Assembly (NCBI GenBank): GCA_964525165.1
Contig: CAZGGG010000005.1
Location: 1 to 64,000, forward strand
Origin: JAWLFI01 sp964525165
GTDB lineage: Bacteria > Bacteroidota > Bacteroidia > Chitinophagales > Saprospiraceae
Length of the DNA stretch: 64,000 nt
Direction: 5' to 3'
Positions 63,612 through 64,000 of this stretch are shown one piece after another. The position numbers and the translations under genes are program-made. The notes beneath the pieces are model-generated. The model was not told the origin of the DNA. It saw only the letters and a list, made by a program, of their open reading frames with translations, and made no database searches. Positions within the stretch are counted from its first letter, which is position 1, and every line of letters begins with the position of its first letter.

Positions 63612-64000
63612 TGCTGCGACTGGCCATTACCGGAAATTTAGGGACGGGTAAAAGTACTGTTTGCCGCATATTTGAAGGCTTAGGCGTACCCGTTTATTTC
63701 GCTGATATCGAGGCAAAAAGGCTAATGCAACAATCTGATGACCTAAAAAAGCAGATTCAAGCCACTTTTGGCTCAGACATTTATGTCCAGGGCGAGTTGC
63801 AAAGACAAAAACTAGCATCCATCGTTTTTCAGGATCCTCAAGCATTAGAAAGCCTGAATCAATTGGTCCATCCGGCAGTCAATCAGGACATGGAATTATG
63901 GTTTGAAAAACAGGCTAAAAAAGGGGCTACCATAGCTATCGAGGAGGCTGCGCTCACCTTTGAAGCCGGTCATCAATCTTCTTTCGATAAAATCATTACG
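63611..64000 (+). CDS. coaE: Dephospho-CoA kinase, cut by the window end
   Basis: 130 codons present. Last step of CoA synthesis. P-loop GNLGTGKST at 8-16 (usual GGIGSGKS), followed by YFADIEAKRLMQ, then LASIVFQDPQALESLNQLVHP and the LID region. No stop in the window. ATG at 63611 overlaps the yigZ stop by one base. Confidence 0.92.
   Translation, partial: MLRLAITGNLGTGKSTVCRIFEGLGVPVYFADIEAKRLMQQSDDLKKQIQATFGSDIYVQGELQRQKLASIVFQDPQALESLNQLVHPAVNQDMELWFEKQAKKGATIAIEEAALTFEAGHQSSFDKIIT

Noticed and set aside
1..64000. CRISPR array, tRNA genes, insertion sequences or prophage
   Set aside because: No regular direct-repeat array, no cloverleaf-like sequence and no transposase, integrase or phage structural gene was recognised.

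Overview
The window is a gene-dense, roughly 40 % GC stretch of a chromosome from a member of the Bacteroidota, most likely a marine saprospirian-type bacterium (order inferred, not proven). The pointers are: type IX secretion (T9SS) C-terminal sorting domains on exported enzymes, an S46 dipeptidyl-peptidase, a LytTR/His_kinase pair, Bacteroidota-type promoters (TTG, about 20 bp, TAnnTTTG), a long Bacteroidota-type NusB, a futalosine-pathway MqnA, an NhaD sodium/proton antiporter, and a DoxX/DUF1599 neighbourhood. Three runs of 10 N (4978-4987, 59392-59401, 61331-61340) are scaffold gaps; two fall inside genes. I saw no tRNA, rRNA, CRISPR array, insertion sequence or prophage, and no gene-free stretch longer than 300 bases.

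Layout. 1-2300: the end of a YheT-like hydrolase with a disturbed frame, then two coiled-coil proteins of unknown function. 2329-6130: small lipoprotein, adenine deaminase, long-form Sua5 with a gap, VIT-type metal transporter. 6197-9899: T9SS-exported M1 aminopeptidase and a PLP decarboxylase. 9902-12327 (minus): CCA-adding enzyme and DusB. 12505-13809: NhaD. 13811-17922 (minus): DUF1569, gamma-glutamyltransferase homologue, DPP11-like peptidase. 18037-20902: exported endonuclease I and a LytTR two-component pair. 21025-26393: a probable small RNA or attenuator followed by a tryptophan-kynurenine operon (kynA, aminomuconate-type aldehyde dehydrogenase, kynU, kmo), then an FRG-domain protein. 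27208-30036 (minus): sigma factor, membrane-anchored barrel-like protein, PKD-like lipoprotein. 30166-35911: rarA, acyl-CoA dehydrogenase, (NUDIX on minus), pyrE, M42 peptidase, UbiA-like protein. 35894-39511 (minus): trmD, FKBP, M20 dipeptidase, cdaA. 39667-45079: coiled-coil secreted protein, miaE, then a tight unit of a probable circularly permuted ATP-grasp, a GshB-like ATP-grasp, an aspartoacylase/AstE-like hydrolase and an acyl-CoA thioesterase. 45076-50818 (minus): YciO-like protein, mqnA, coiled-coil protein, acyl-CoA carboxylase beta subunit, membrane GT-C-like/TPR protein. 50896-54562: LamG-type exported protein (minus), methyltransferase plus GT2 pair, aminotransferase. 54587-61977 (minus): aldehyde dehydrogenase, periplasmic-binding-fold lipoprotein, guaA, nusB, DoxX, a tiny membrane protein, DUF1599. 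62070-64000: EamA-like permease, YigZ, and the start of coaE.

Most of this is core metabolism. The parts most worth attention are the ATP-grasp pair with its hydrolase and thioesterase (41323-45079), which looks like a small-molecule or peptide ligation system with no product I can name; the structured element and promoter upstream of kynA; the FRG protein behind kmo; the sigma/barrel/lipoprotein unit; and the assembly problems at the gaps. A consistent architectural trait is that convergent genes abut or overlap at their stop codons.
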